From assembly GCA_000432275.1 (NCBI GenBank), contig HF995316.1, positions 93,740 to 110,089 of the forward strand: 16,350 nucleotides of DNA, read 5' to 3'. Below the pieces are notes generated by a model. That model ran no database searches, was not told where the DNA came from, and saw only the letters and a list, made by a program, of their open reading frames with translations. Numbering within the stretch: position 1 is the stretch's first letter; every line of letters starts with the position of its first letter. Shown here one piece after another: positions 1-8,085 of the stretch. Source of the DNA: Proteobacteria bacterium CAG:495. Its GTDB lineage: Bacteria; Pseudomonadota; Alphaproteobacteria; RF32; CAG-239. The position numbers were made by a program, and so were the translations under genes.

Positions 1-692
1 CCGATACCCATGGCTGTTACCGGCAGGGTGATATGCCAGAAATAGTCGGTGATTTTTCCAAGCCAGGACATTTCTTCCCAGTTGTCGGAAGTCAGGCCGT
101 GGAGAGGAAACCAATGCAGATACGTCCCGCCGGCGAAAAAGACAATTAAGAAAACGGCAAACAGAAACACCGGTATCGCCGACCCGACAATCACCGCGAA
201 TGAAGTCCATATGTCAAAAGAAGAGCCGTCGGTAACCGCCTTTTTTATTCCCAGCGGAATGGCAATCAGATAGATGATTAATGTCGACCATAACCCCAGC
301 GAAACCGAAACCGGCATCCTTTCCTTAATCAGCTTCCAGACGGTTTTGTCCTGATAAAAGCTTTTGCCGAAGTCAAACCTTGCATAGTCGCTTATCATTT
401 TGAAAAAACGGATATGTGCCGGTTTGTCAAAGCCGAATTGTTTTTCAAGCTCTTTAATCAAATCTTCGGGAACCCCTTGTGCTCCCTGATATTTTCCTGC
501 CGCGGAAGCCGCATTCATTCCGGCACCGCCGCTGATGGCGCCGGTCGCGTTGACGTTTATGCCGCGGTATTTGGCCAGGGTATGTTCCACCGGCCCTCCC
601 GGAGCAAATTGTATGATAACGAAGTTTATTGCCAGAATACCTAGTAACGTCAACGGAATCAGCAGCAGCCTTTTTAAAATATAGTTTCTCAT
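1..692 (-). CDS. yejB: Peptide ABC transporter inner-membrane permease, YejB type (partial, 3' end beyond window)
   Basis: This is one of the two membrane-spanning permeases of a YejABEF importer, which in enterobacteria takes up oligopeptides and the antibiotic microcin C. I translated the reverse complement from the ATG at 692. The product begins MRNYILKRLLLIPLTLLGIL, an N-terminal membrane helix, followed by APGGPVEHTLAKYRG, a stretch characteristic of YejB. Further on come FGKSFYQDKTVWKLIKERMP and several hydrophobic helices of a binding-protein-dependent permease domain. About 230 codons are visible and the frame is open to base 1, so the gene is truncated by the window. Its ATG overlaps the TGA of the upstream yejA by four bases (ATGA), indicating translational coupling. 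The second permease and the ATPase are expected beyond base 1. Family assignment is secure; the substrate is inferred. Confidence 0.93.
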   Translation of the reverse strand, partial: MRNYILKRLLLIPLTLLGILAINFVIIQFAPGGPVEHTLAKYRGINVNATGAISGGAGMNAASAAGKYQGAQGVPEDLIKELEKQFGFDKPAHIRFFKMISDYARFDFGKSFYQDKTVWKLIKERMPVSVSLGLWSTLIIYLIAIPLGIKKAVTDGSSFDIWTSFAVIVGSAIPVFLFAVFLIVFFAGGTYLHWFPLHGLTSDNWEEMSWLGKITDYFWHITLPVTAMGI

Positions 693-2488
693 TTCGGCTC
701 CTTTATCCACCATGTAAACGGATCATATCCGGCTTTGATGCCGGTTTGCGGATGGCCGAACTTGTTGCGGTAAGCCACGCGTTTTGCCGGAGCGTACCAT
801 TGCGGTATCATATAGTGTTCGGCTAAGAGAACCCTGTCTAGAGCTCTGACGTGGGCGACAAAATCCTCTTTGTGTTTTGCTGCGATTAAGCCGTCGATAA
901 GCTTGTCCGCCACCGGATTCTTGATACCCATCAGATTGTAGCTTCCTTTGATGTCCGCAGCCTTGGAACCCCACAGTTCCCGCTGTTCGTTACCGGGCAT
1001 TTGACTGACGCCGAAAGCGAGAATGGCAACTTCAAAGTCAAAGTTGTCCAGCCGGTTTTTGAATATATTGGTTTCCAGATTGCGGAATGTGGTTTTTATG
1101 CCGATTTTTTTCAAATTTTCCATAAACGGCAGCATAACTCTGGTAAAAGACGAGCCGTTGGCCGAGTTGCCCAGAATTTCAATTGTCAGCGGTTCTCCCG
1201 TTTTCAGATTCGTCATAACACCGTTCTTGAAACCAAATCCGGATTCTTCCAAAAGTTTTACCGCCCGGCGCAGATTTTCCCTCGTCTGCATATGGGTTTG
1301 ATGTTGCGGCAGCCGGGGCGCTCTGGAAAAAACGTCTTCCGGCAACTGTTTGCGATAGCCTTCCAAAATCTGCAGCTCTTTGCCCTGCGGCAGTCCGACC
1401 GCTTCCATGCCCGTATTGGTAAAATAACTGTACAGACGTTCGTATTGCTTGTAAAAAAGCTTGTCATTTGCCCAATCGAAATTAAATGCCAGCCCGACGG
1501 CTTCTCTGACACGCCTGTCGCTGAACTTGGGCAGCCGGGTATTAAAGCCGAAAAACTGTAGTATGGCGGCCTGATTGTGCGGCAAATCCTCTTTAATGAT
1601 TTTATTCTGCCTTACCAGCTCGTTGTCATAGCCGGTTACCCAGATTTTTGCAATGTATTCTTCTCGGATGTCTATGCTTCCGGCAAAAAGAGCCTGCAAC
1701 GTAACAGTGGTGTCTTGATAATAGTCGTAACGCACTCTGTCAAAGTTGAAAAAGCCCTTGCGGCTGGGCAGCTCTTTAGCCCAATAAGCGTCATCCCTTT
1801 TAAATTCCAGATATTTGCCGGGAACAAACTTGTCCAGTCGGTAAGGGCCGCTGCCTAAGGGAATATCCAAAGTTGGTTTGGCAAAATCCCTGTTTTCCCA
1901 ATCTTTGGCGGAATAAATTTTCATCTGCGACAAGATTAAGGGAAGTTCCTTGTTGCGGCTGTTTTTTTTGAAGTGAAAACGAACGTGGCGCGGCGAAACT
2001 TTTTCTGCCCGTTCAACGTCTCCGTAATAAACTTTATATAAAGGCGCGCCTTTTTCGACCAACGCCTTGTAACTGAAAATAACATCGTCTGCCGTTACCG
2101 GCGTTCCGTCATGAAAATGCGCTTTTTCATCCAGAATAAAGCCGATAAACGAGTTGTCCTGCGGAATTTCAAATCGCTTGGCCAGTAACGGATAAACTGT
2201 TGAAAAGTCGTCTACCGGAACTACGCCGAGGCTGTCGAGCGTCAGATTCGCCACTGCCGGCGATGCGATTCCCTTAAAGATAAAGGGATTAAAGTTGTCA
2301 AACCCGCCATACTCCGGAAGCACAACCCGGCCGCCTTTGGGCGCTTGGGAATTTACATATTCAAAATGCTTAAAGTTTGAGCTGTATTTGGATTCTCCGT
2401 ACAAAGGCAGGCTGTCGGCAATTCTCACTTCTGCCGCCCGGGCCGGAAAGGCCAGAAGCATTACTGCGATAATAAAACCTGCTCTCAC
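689..2488 (-). CDS. yejA: Periplasmic peptide-binding protein of a Yej-type ABC importer
   Basis: This family 5 extracellular solute-binding protein (599 aa, close to the usual YejA length of about 600) should capture peptides in the periplasm and deliver them to the YejB/YejE permeases. The N-terminus is a signal peptide with a hydrophobic core and a likely cleavage after ARA (residue 18). The mature part opens with LYGESKYSSNFKHFEYVN and APKGGRVVLPEYGGFDNFNP, typical of YejA. The start is GTG at 2488, preceded by an AGGA ribosome site; only 11 bases separate it from the stop of the upstream membrane-protein gene. Its TGA overlaps the ATG of yejB. YejA homologues import microcin C in Escherichia coli, and in other alphaproteobacteria are tied to resistance to antimicrobial peptides. 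The actual ligand here cannot be read from sequence. Confidence 0.94.
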   Translation of the reverse strand: MRAGFIIAVMLLAFPARAAEVRIADSLPLYGESKYSSNFKHFEYVNSQAPKGGRVVLPEYGGFDNFNPFIFKGIASPAVANLTLDSLGVVPVDDFSTVYPLLAKRFEIPQDNSFIGFILDEKAHFHDGTPVTADDVIFSYKALVEKGAPLYKVYYGDVERAEKVSPRHVRFHFKKNSRNKELPLILSQMKIYSAKDWENRDFAKPTLDIPLGSGPYRLDKFVPGKYLEFKRDDAYWAKELPSRKGFFNFDRVRYDYYQDTTVTLQALFAGSIDIREEYIAKIWVTGYDNELVRQNKIIKEDLPHNQAAILQFFGFNTRLPKFSDRRVREAVGLAFNFDWANDKLFYKQYERLYSYFTNTGMEAVGLPQGKELQILEGYRKQLPEDVFSRAPRLPQHQTHMQTRENLRRAVKLLEESGFGFKNGVMTNLKTGEPLTIEILGNSANGSSFTRVMLPFMENLKKIGIKTTFRNLETNIFKNRLDNFDFEVAILAFGVSQMPGNEQRELWGSKAADIKGSYNLMGIKNPVADKLIDGLIAAKHKEDFVAHVRALDRVLLAEHYMIPQWYAPAKRVAYRNKFGHPQTGIKAGYDPFTWWIKEPK

Positions 2489-2499
2489 CTTAATCCTGA

Positions 2500-3819
2500 C
2501 TATTTGTTGTAATTTTCTTCATCTACCCAGCCGCCGAAAGGATATGCCGTATTTTCTTCATCCTCGTTTTCGTTTTTCTCTTCCGCCTGTACCGCGATGG
2601 TTTTTTCCGGTATCGCTGCCTGCGGCATCGTCATTTCAGCCCATTCTTTTTTCAGGCTGTTTAGTTTTTTCTGCGTATCGGAAAGCTCTTCTTCGGAAGG
2701 TTGTTCTTGAAAAACCGTTTCAGATTCTTCAAATCGGGGCGCTTCCGCCGGCTCGGTTTCAAATTTTGGTTCAAATGCCTCTTCTGGTGGAGAAAGGCGC
2801 GGCTCCGGCATTGATTCTCTCGAAACCGTCTCCTCGCTCATTCTGAGGCGCGGTGTTTCGTCTTCGGGCACACTTCCGAAACTGCGTTCAAGCGCTATCG
2901 AAAAGGGGTCTCGCTCCTGAGCGCGGTTTTCGCTCAAAGGTTCCGGCTCTTTTTTCTTAAACGGATTAATCTTGTCCAGCTTGTCGAAAATGGATTCCTT
3001 GGGTTGTTCGTCGGAAAAGACGTTAACCGGCGGCGTCGAAACATGGGGAGCCGGTTGCGGCTTCGGTGCCTGAAAAACCTGCTCCTGCTGTTTCATAAAA
3101 CCGGCGCTGGATTCTCTGACTTTGCGAACCTCGTCGGAGATTGGCGCAAAAATCGAGAAAACCTTACCCATGACTCCGGTTTCGATAATGTTAAGAAAAA
3201 CCTTTTCCCGGTCATGTTTTTCCAACATGTTGACAACACTCAGATAACGGGCGCAAAATTCCATAATTGTACCGGCCAGTACAATATCCGTACAGGCCTT
3301 TTCGTAGATTCTCATCTGAAAGTTGGGCTGGGCGTTGTTTACTTCAATGATGACTTTTCCGAAAGACCACTTTCCGCCGTTTTGAACTTTGTTCCACAAA
3401 CGCTCTATTTGTTCGCTGGAAGCAATGTTGGTGCAGCGGATAATCTCTGCCAGAAGTTCGTTCATGTCGGCTACCAGCAGGTCAAATTTTCCAAGCATAA
3501 AACCGTCTTTTACCTGTTGTTCCGTCTCAATCAGGACCCGGGCCAGAAGGTCGGAATAGTCCTGATTTTTTTTCATCTGTCCGAAAAGCTTGTACAGTTG
3601 TTGGTTGACGGTTTTGTTTTGCAGGTATTGGTTGACGTAGCTGAACACCAGCCAGATTAAAAATACCGGCAGGCATACGATGCAGATGTATGCCAGAATG
3701 TTGGATGTTCCCGCCGCAAAAAAAGGCGTATTTCCCAAACTCGACAAGACAAACTTGAGGGCAAAAATAAACCACAAAAGCGATGAAAAGATTAATGCAA
3801 AAAAGGAAACGGCCGGCAC
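2500..3819 (-). CDS. Unrecognised two-TM membrane protein with coiled-coil and long acidic tail
   Basis: I do not recognise this 439-aa protein. Two hydrophobic helices lie at about residues 5-28 and 40-62. A soluble region of roughly 190 residues rich in charged and heptad-like sequence follows. After about residue 255 comes a low-complexity tail dominated by Pro, Glu and Ser, ending in an acidic segment and the short sequence YPFGGWVDEENYNK. The topology suggests a membrane-anchored scaffold with a disordered cytoplasmic tail. The start is GTG at 3819, chosen because GGGAG lies 7 bases upstream; no ATG in frame has a comparable site. It is the first gene of the yejA-yejB operon, 11 bases before yejA, so a role connected to the transporter or to the envelope is possible but unproven. 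The low-complexity tail would give spurious database matches. Confidence 0.8.
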   Translation of the reverse strand: MPAVSFFALIFSSLLWFIFALKFVLSSLGNTPFFAAGTSNILAYICIVCLPVFLIWLVFSYVNQYLQNKTVNQQLYKLFGQMKKNQDYSDLLARVLIETEQQVKDGFMLGKFDLLVADMNELLAEIIRCTNIASSEQIERLWNKVQNGGKWSFGKVIIEVNNAQPNFQMRIYEKACTDIVLAGTIMEFCARYLSVVNMLEKHDREKVFLNIIETGVMGKVFSIFAPISDEVRKVRESSAGFMKQQEQVFQAPKPQPAPHVSTPPVNVFSDEQPKESIFDKLDKINPFKKKEPEPLSENRAQERDPFSIALERSFGSVPEDETPRLRMSEETVSRESMPEPRLSPPEEAFEPKFETEPAEAPRFEESETVFQEQPSEEELSDTQKKLNSLKKEWAEMTMPQAAIPEKTIAVQAEEKNENEDEENTAYPFGGWVDEENYNK

Positions 3820-3997
3820 GGATATACTCCCTGTTTTTCTTTCGATGTTTATATTTAAGCGTTATACTATTAGATATTGTCTTTTTTTCCAACTAAAAAA
3901 CCAACTTCTTGCACAAAAAGTAAAATAAGAGTCGAAATCTCGAAAAAAGTGTGTTATGCATAAGTCAAAACTATGTCATAATTAATGAGAAGATTCT
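3820..3997. promoter_or_regulatory. Divergent intergenic region between the membrane-protein/yej operon and accA
   Basis: This A+T-rich 178-bp spacer separates two divergent operons and must hold both promoters. Towards accA, the best candidate is TTATGC, 17 bases, CATAAT, ending about 20 bases before the ATG; the -35 is weak. Towards the minus-strand gene, a TATAAC box near 3860 could act as a -10 but lacks a convincing -35. A GGGAG ribosome site precedes the GTG at 3819, and GAGAAG precedes the accA ATG. No operator palindrome stands out. Confidence 0.4.
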
Positions 3998-4975
3998 ATG
4001 AATACTACAGCAAATACTTTAGTTTTGGATTTTGAAAAGAATATTTTTGAAATTGAATCAAAAATCGAGAGTCTGAAATATCTGGCTCAGAGCGAAGATG
4101 TCGACATTTCCCAAGAAGTTTCCCGTCTGCAGCAAAAGCTGGAAAAACAGGTAAAGTCGTCTTATTCCAATCTTACGCCGTGGCAGAAGTCTCAGGTTGC
4201 CCGCCACCCGCAGCGCCCGCATTGCCTTGATTACGTGAATGCCCTGATTGAAGATTTTACTCCGTTGTGCGGAGACCGTTTGTTCGCCGATGATGAGGCG
4301 ATGATCGGAGGTATCGGCCGTTTCAAAAATATTTCTGTCGTTGTGCTCGGACAGGAAAAGGGCCACGATATTGAATCCCGCGTCAAATATAATTTCGGAA
4401 TGGCTAAGCCCGAAGGCTATCGCAAAGCGCAGCGCCTTATGGACCTGGCAGACAAGTTTAATATGCCGGTTATTTGTTTTGTTGACACATCCGGCGCTTT
4501 CCCCGGTGTTGAGGCCGAGGCCCGCGGACAGGCCGAGGCAATTGCGTCTTCTATCCAAAAGTGCCTTCAGATTAAAGCGCCGATTGTCTCCGTCGTCATC
4601 GGCGAAGGCGGTTCCGGCGGTGCTATTGCCATTGCGACGGCTAACCGGGTTCTGATGTTGGAGCATTCGATTTATTCCGTTATTTCGCCGGAAGGCTGTG
4701 CGTCCATTCTTTGGCGTTCCGCCGACAAGGTTAAGGAAGCGACGGAAGCCCTGAAGCTGACTGCGCAGGATTTGCGCAAGTTGGGTGTCATTGACGAAAT
4801 TATTGCTGAGCCTCTTGGCGGTGCCCACCGTGATCCGCAGGCCGCAATTGAGCGCGTCGGCGACAGTATTTTGAAACATCTTAAAGAGCTTTTGCCGCAA
4901 AGCGGGGACGAGCTCAAAAAGCGTCGCACCGAAAAATTCTTGAGAATGGGACGTCATTTTGCAGAGTCTAAGTAA
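3998..4975 (+). CDS. accA: Acetyl-CoA carboxylase carboxyltransferase subunit alpha
   Basis: AccA pairs with AccD to form the carboxyltransferase that moves the carboxyl group from biotin to acetyl-CoA, giving malonyl-CoA, the first committed step of fatty-acid synthesis. The 325-aa length is normal for the family. The N-terminal helical region (about 1-60) is followed by WQKSQVARHPQRPHCLDYV. The crotonase-fold core carries DTSGAFPGVEAEARGQAEAI and GEGGSGGAIAIATANRVLML, with SVISPEGCASILWR further on, all hallmark AccA segments. The ATG at 3998 has GAGAAG upstream. Its 3' end overlaps the start of rmuC by 17 bases, and accD lies 2 kb downstream on the same strand, so both subunits may be co-expressed, though a promoter before ihfB is possible. 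Confidence 0.97.
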   Translation: MNTTANTLVLDFEKNIFEIESKIESLKYLAQSEDVDISQEVSRLQQKLEKQVKSSYSNLTPWQKSQVARHPQRPHCLDYVNALIEDFTPLCGDRLFADDEAMIGGIGRFKNISVVVLGQEKGHDIESRVKYNFGMAKPEGYRKAQRLMDLADKFNMPVICFVDTSGAFPGVEAEARGQAEAIASSIQKCLQIKAPIVSVVIGEGGSGGAIAIATANRVLMLEHSIYSVISPEGCASILWRSADKVKEATEALKLTAQDLRKLGVIDEIIAEPLGGAHRDPQAAIERVGDSILKHLKELLPQSGDELKKRRTEKFLRMGRHFAESK

Positions 4976-6104
4976 TTTTATAACCGCGAATTTTGAAGCG
5001 ATTTTGGTAGTGCTGGTGGGGATTCTCTTCCTCACCAACATTGCTGTTCTGCTCTTTCGCCGGGACCGCGGGGAGCTGAGTTCCTTCAGCGACATTTTGT
5101 TGCGCGGCCAGGCTGAACTTGCCGGCCGGTTGTCCCAGTTGAGCGAACATAGCTCCCAGGAGCAGAACAAGATTGCCCAGGCCATCAGCGAGCAAAAAAT
5201 GGCGGTTCTCAAGATTATGGATGAAAAACTTCTCGCTGTGACCAAAAGCGTTGGCGAAGGCTTGCAGCAGACCACGGCCAAAACCACCGAGACTTTGACC
5301 GATTTGCGGGAACGCCTGGCTAAAATCGACGTTGCTCAGCAAAAAATTTCGTCTCTGTCGGAGCAGGTTGTGTCCTTGCAGGAAGTCCTTTCCAACAAAC
5401 AGGCGCGCGGCGCTTTTGGCGAAATACAGCTGAACGATCTTGTCACCTCAATTCTGCCTCCCAACGCATATGAGTTTCAGATGGTGCTGTCCAATGCCAA
5501 GCGTGCCGATTGTGTACTCCGGCTGCCTAACCCTCCGGGAACCATTGTCATAGACGCCAAGTTTCCTTTGGAGAGCTATCATGCTCTGCGTGCGGCGGCG
5601 TCAGACCGGGAAAAGCTTGAGGCGGAACGCTTTTTCAGAGCTTCCGTGTTAAAACACATCAAAGACATTTCAGAAAAGTATATTATTCCCGGAGAAACGG
5701 CGGAATCCGCATTGATGTTTCTGCCCAGCGAGGCCATTTATGCAGAATTGCATGCTAATTTCACCGACGTGGTGGAAGTTTCATACCGCTCCAAGGTCTG
5801 GATTGTTTCCCCGACGACTCTCATGGCAACCCTGAACACTGTTCGCGCCGTGCTGAAAGATGCCAAAATGCGGGAACAGGCCGGTGTAATCCAGAAGGAA
5901 GTCGGAACTTTGGTTGAAGATATCGGGCGTCTCGATTCCCGTATCGAAAGCCTGAGCAAGCACTTTAAACAAGCCAATGAAGATGTTGACAATATCCGTA
6001 TTTCGTCGTCTAAAATCGGCAAACGCATTCAGCGGATTGAAGACATTGAACTGGGAGAGGCGGCTAATCATCTTGCCGTTGCCCACTTGGCTAATGACGA
6101 ATAA
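4959..6104 (+). CDS. rmuC: DNA recombination protein RmuC family, membrane-anchored
   Basis: RmuC proteins limit DNA inversions and rearrangements in Escherichia coli and carry a nuclease-like fold; the biochemical activity is poorly defined. This 381-aa version has an N-terminal membrane helix (about residues 12-34, FEAILVVLVGILFLTNIAVL), a long coiled-coil (about 45-145) and the RmuC core. The core includes KQARGAFGEIQLNDLV, IVIDAKFPLESYHAL and FLPSEAIYAELH, which are the family's conserved blocks. The start is TTG at 4959, lying inside the 3' end of accA; a modest GGGA sits 7 bases upstream and no nearby in-frame ATG exists, so coupling to accA translation is likely. The protein ends in a helical tail. 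It is slightly shorter than many family members but appears complete. Confidence 0.9.
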   Translation: MQSLSNFITANFEAILVVLVGILFLTNIAVLLFRRDRGELSSFSDILLRGQAELAGRLSQLSEHSSQEQNKIAQAISEQKMAVLKIMDEKLLAVTKSVGEGLQQTTAKTTETLTDLRERLAKIDVAQQKISSLSEQVVSLQEVLSNKQARGAFGEIQLNDLVTSILPPNAYEFQMVLSNAKRADCVLRLPNPPGTIVIDAKFPLESYHALRAAASDREKLEAERFFRASVLKHIKDISEKYIIPGETAESALMFLPSEAIYAELHANFTDVVEVSYRSKVWIVSPTTLMATLNTVRAVLKDAKMREQAGVIQKEVGTLVEDIGRLDSRIESLSKHFKQANEDVDNIRISSSKIGKRIQRIEDIELGEAANHLAVAHLANDE

Positions 6105-6158
6105 AATCCCTATGGATAACTAAACAATTAAATTTTGGCTTTTTTTTAATTTGCGATA

Positions 6159-6187
6159 TTGATAATTAAAACAAAAACGGATAACTT
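6159..6187 (+). promoter_or_regulatory. Possible sigma-70-type promoter for ihfB
   Basis: TTGATA at 6159-6164 and TAACTT at 6182-6187 are separated by 17 bases, placing a start of transcription about 30 bases before the ihfB GTG. The surrounding 119-bp spacer is very A+T-rich, which makes chance matches easy, so this is only a candidate. Confidence 0.35.
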
Positions 6188-6223
6188 AAACTTGAATTAA
6201 ATAAGAATAAAAGAGGTAATAAA

Positions 6224-6505
6224 GTGACAAAATCAGAATTAATTGAACGTATTGCTAACAAAAACCCGCATCTGATGCTGAAAGACGTTGAGAGGATTGT
6301 AGCCGTAGTCTTTGATAAGATTACTAACTCTCTGGCTAACGGCGACCGTGTCGAGTTTCGCGGCTTTGGCGCTTTTTCCGTACGCACCCGTACGCCGCGC
6401 ATTGCCAAGAATCCCCGTACCGGCGAACAGGTTAAGGTAGAAGAGCGCAATATTCCTCACTTTAAGACTGGTAAACAATTGTTCGAGTTATTAAATAAGA
6501 AATAA
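6224..6505 (+). CDS. ihfB: Integration host factor subunit beta
   Basis: This 93-aa protein is one half of the IhfA-IhfB heterodimer, a nucleoid protein that binds specific sites and bends DNA sharply, serving in recombination, replication and sigma-54 promoter activation. It opens MTKSELIERIANKNPH and carries the RGFGAFSVRTR segment (about residues 46-56) and the DNA-inserting beta-arm with AKNPRTGEQVKV (about 61-72), including the intercalating proline of the RNPRTG-type motif. The ending IPHFKTGKQLFELLNKK fits the beta rather than the alpha subunit. The start is GTG at 6224, with AGAGGT 6-11 bases upstream. The gene next door encodes a LapA-domain protein, a classic alphaproteobacterial pairing. 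Confidence 0.93.
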   Translation: MTKSELIERIANKNPHLMLKDVERIVAVVFDKITNSLANGDRVEFRGFGAFSVRTRTPRIAKNPRTGEQVKVEERNIPHFKTGKQLFELLNKK

Positions 6506-6539
6506 TAACAATTTTAATCATTAAAAAGGAGCGCCGCTC

Positions 6540-6965
6540 ATGGGTTTCATAAAAATGCTTATTGGTTTGCCGTTGCTGGTGGTTATTTTGGTTTTTGCCT
6601 TTGTAAATAACGACTTGGCCGTGTTTAACCTTTGGCCTTTTTATATTGAAATCACGGTTTCTTTGAGCGTTGCCATTGTCTTTTTTATCTTTTTCGGTTT
6701 CGTTCTCGGCGAGTTGTTTTCCTGGATGTCGTATGCTCCGGTGCGCAAAGCATTGCGTTCTCAACGCAAACAGAACAGAAAACTCAGCAAAGAGCAGCAG
6801 AAATTGGTTAAGGAAATGGAAAACCTCCATGAGAACCTTGAATCTTACAAGGAACAGGAGGTCAAAACTTCTAAACCCGGTTTAGGTGCCCGTCTGAAAG
6901 GGATTTTTTCTCGCAAAAAGGAAAGTTCCTCTGCCCCTGCGGTCGAACCGAAAAAACAAAATTAA
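6540..6965 (+). CDS. LapA-domain (DUF1049) inner-membrane protein
   Basis: This 141-aa protein belongs to the lipopolysaccharide assembly protein A domain family (DUF1049). In Escherichia coli, LapA works with LapB (YciM) in controlling LpxC turnover and lipopolysaccharide synthesis. Two membrane helices are visible at about residues 5-22 and 38-60; the short loop between them contains the family-typical NNDLAVFNLWPF. A basic, Gln/Lys/Glu-rich coiled-coil (about 68-105) faces the cytoplasm, and the C-terminus is a charged, low-complexity tail. AAGGAG sits 8 bases before the ATG. It lies 34 bases after ihfB and 19 bases before accD, so the three are probably one transcript. The domain assignment is firm, but functional equivalence to E. 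coli LapA is inferred. Confidence 0.85.
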   Translation: MGFIKMLIGLPLLVVILVFAFVNNDLAVFNLWPFYIEITVSLSVAIVFFIFFGFVLGELFSWMSYAPVRKALRSQRKQNRKLSKEQQKLVKEMENLHENLESYKEQEVKTSKPGLGARLKGIFSRKKESSSAPAVEPKKQN

Positions 6966-6984
6966 CTTTGATAAGGTATAAACT

Positions 6985-7866
6985 ATGAACTGGCTTTCCG
7001 ATTTCGTACGTCCGAAAATCAAAAAAATTACCACTAAGGAGATTGCCGACAATCTCTGGACTAAGTGTCCTCAATGCGGCCAGATGCTTTTCACAAAGGA
7101 GCTTGAAAAAAACAATTTCATTTGCTCTTCCTGCGACCATCATTTGCGTCTGCCGCTGAACAAACGTTTTGAAATGTTGTTTGATAACGGTGACTACAAA
7201 TTAATCACTTTGCCCAAACTTCAGGAAGATCCGCTTAACTTCAAAGATTCAAAAAAATATACTGATCGTCTGAAGTCTTATCGTAAGGCCACCGGCAGTG
7301 ATGATGCCATTAAGGTTGCCCAGGGCGAAATCGGCGGCATTACCTGCGTTGTAGCCGCGTTTGACTTTTCTTTTATGGGTGGTTCTATGGGAACGGCCGT
7401 CGGTGAGGGTATTGTTAAAGCTGGCGAAATAGCCATGCGCGGAAACTATCCTCTGATTACCATTTCCGCTTCCGGCGGTGCCCGTATGCAGGAAGGCATT
7501 TTGTCCTTAATGCAAATGGCGCGCACGACCGCCGCGGTCAATATGGTCAAAGAAAAAGGCCTTCCTTTTATTTCTGTTCTGACGGATCCCACTACCGGCG
7601 GTGTATCAGCCTCTTTTGCTATGCTTGGCGATATCCATATTGCGGAAAAAGGTTGTGTAATCGGTTTTGCCGGTGCTCGCGTTATTGAGCAGACCATTCG
7701 CGAAAAACTTCCCGAGGGTTTCCAGCGGGCCGAATATCTGAAAGAACACGGTATGGTTGATATCGTTGTCCGTCGCCCGGAGCTTAAAGATGAGCTGGTC
7801 AAAGTACTGAGCATTTTAACCCATCGGAAACCGCAGCTGAGTACTAAGCTGCTGGAAAACAGATAA
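6985..7866 (+). CDS. accD: Acetyl-CoA carboxylase carboxyltransferase subunit beta
   Basis: AccD is the zinc-containing partner of AccA in the acetyl-CoA carboxyltransferase. The 293-aa product has the expected N-terminal four-cysteine zinc ribbon (CPQCG, then CSSCD about 15 residues later, residues roughly 28-50). The crotonase-fold core includes MGGSMGTAVGEGI, ISASGGARMQEGILSLMQMA, LTDPTTGGVSASFAMLGD and GFAGARVIEQTIREKLPEGF, all diagnostic. AAGGT lies 7 bases before the ATG. The gene is followed within 15 bases by a strong terminator, so it ends the operon. In many alphaproteobacteria trpF, trpB and trpA precede accD and folC follows; neither is seen here, since accD follows the LapA gene directly and dnaK lies next, on the other strand. 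Confidence 0.97.
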   Translation: MNWLSDFVRPKIKKITTKEIADNLWTKCPQCGQMLFTKELEKNNFICSSCDHHLRLPLNKRFEMLFDNGDYKLITLPKLQEDPLNFKDSKKYTDRLKSYRKATGSDDAIKVAQGEIGGITCVVAAFDFSFMGGSMGTAVGEGIVKAGEIAMRGNYPLITISASGGARMQEGILSLMQMARTTAAVNMVKEKGLPFISVLTDPTTGGVSASFAMLGDIHIAEKGCVIGFAGARVIEQTIREKLPEGFQRAEYLKEHGMVDIVVRRPELKDELVKVLSILTHRKPQLSTKLLENR

Positions 7867-7880
7867 GACAGGTTTTATAA

Positions 7881-7907
7881 AAAAAGCGCTTTTAAGCGCT
7901 TTTTTTT
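7881..7907 (+). terminator. Rho-independent terminator after accD
   Basis: A 10-bp stem (AAAAAGCGCT / AGCGCTTTTT) with a 4-nt loop TTTA is followed by a run of T. It begins 14 bases after the accD stop. The A-run on the left arm means it could also act on transcripts arriving from the right. Confidence 0.85.
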
Positions 7908-8037
7908 GGTCTCTAGTCAATTAAAAGATTTGGACGACATCATACTGCAGCAAGTGACATTGACTCTTCAAACGGCGTTTTTTTCGGCTTTCTTGGCAAC
8001 ATAAGCCTTGATATAAAAAAATATGTATGTAAACCAT
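7908..8037. other. Short spacer between two facing terminators
   Basis: These 130 bases lie between the accD terminator and the dnaK terminator. I see no convincing gene; the only minus-strand reading frame with an ATG is about 20 codons and lacks a ribosome site. Confidence 0.4.
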
Positions 8038-8070
8038 AAAAAAACTCCCGCAATTTTGCGGGAGTTTTTT
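8038..8070 (-). terminator. Rho-independent terminator of dnaK
   Basis: An 11-bp stem AAACTCCCGCA / TGCGGGAGTTT with a 4-nt loop has a run of T on the minus strand (AAAAAAA on plus, at 8038-8044). It starts about 15 bases beyond the dnaK TAA on the minus strand. The A-run/T-run symmetry means it may work in both directions. Confidence 0.88.
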
Positions 8071-8085
8071 GAAGCAAGTACTAAC

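Noticed and set aside
4058..5287. Long minus-strand reading frame of 409 codons antisense to accA and rmuC
   Set aside because: It lies opposite well-recognised accA and rmuC codons, has no family-like composition and no good ribosome site; it is a shadow of codon usage in the real genes.
7940..8010. Minus-strand ORF of about 20 codons beyond the dnaK terminator
   Set aside because: Too short, without a ribosome site, and located between two terminators.
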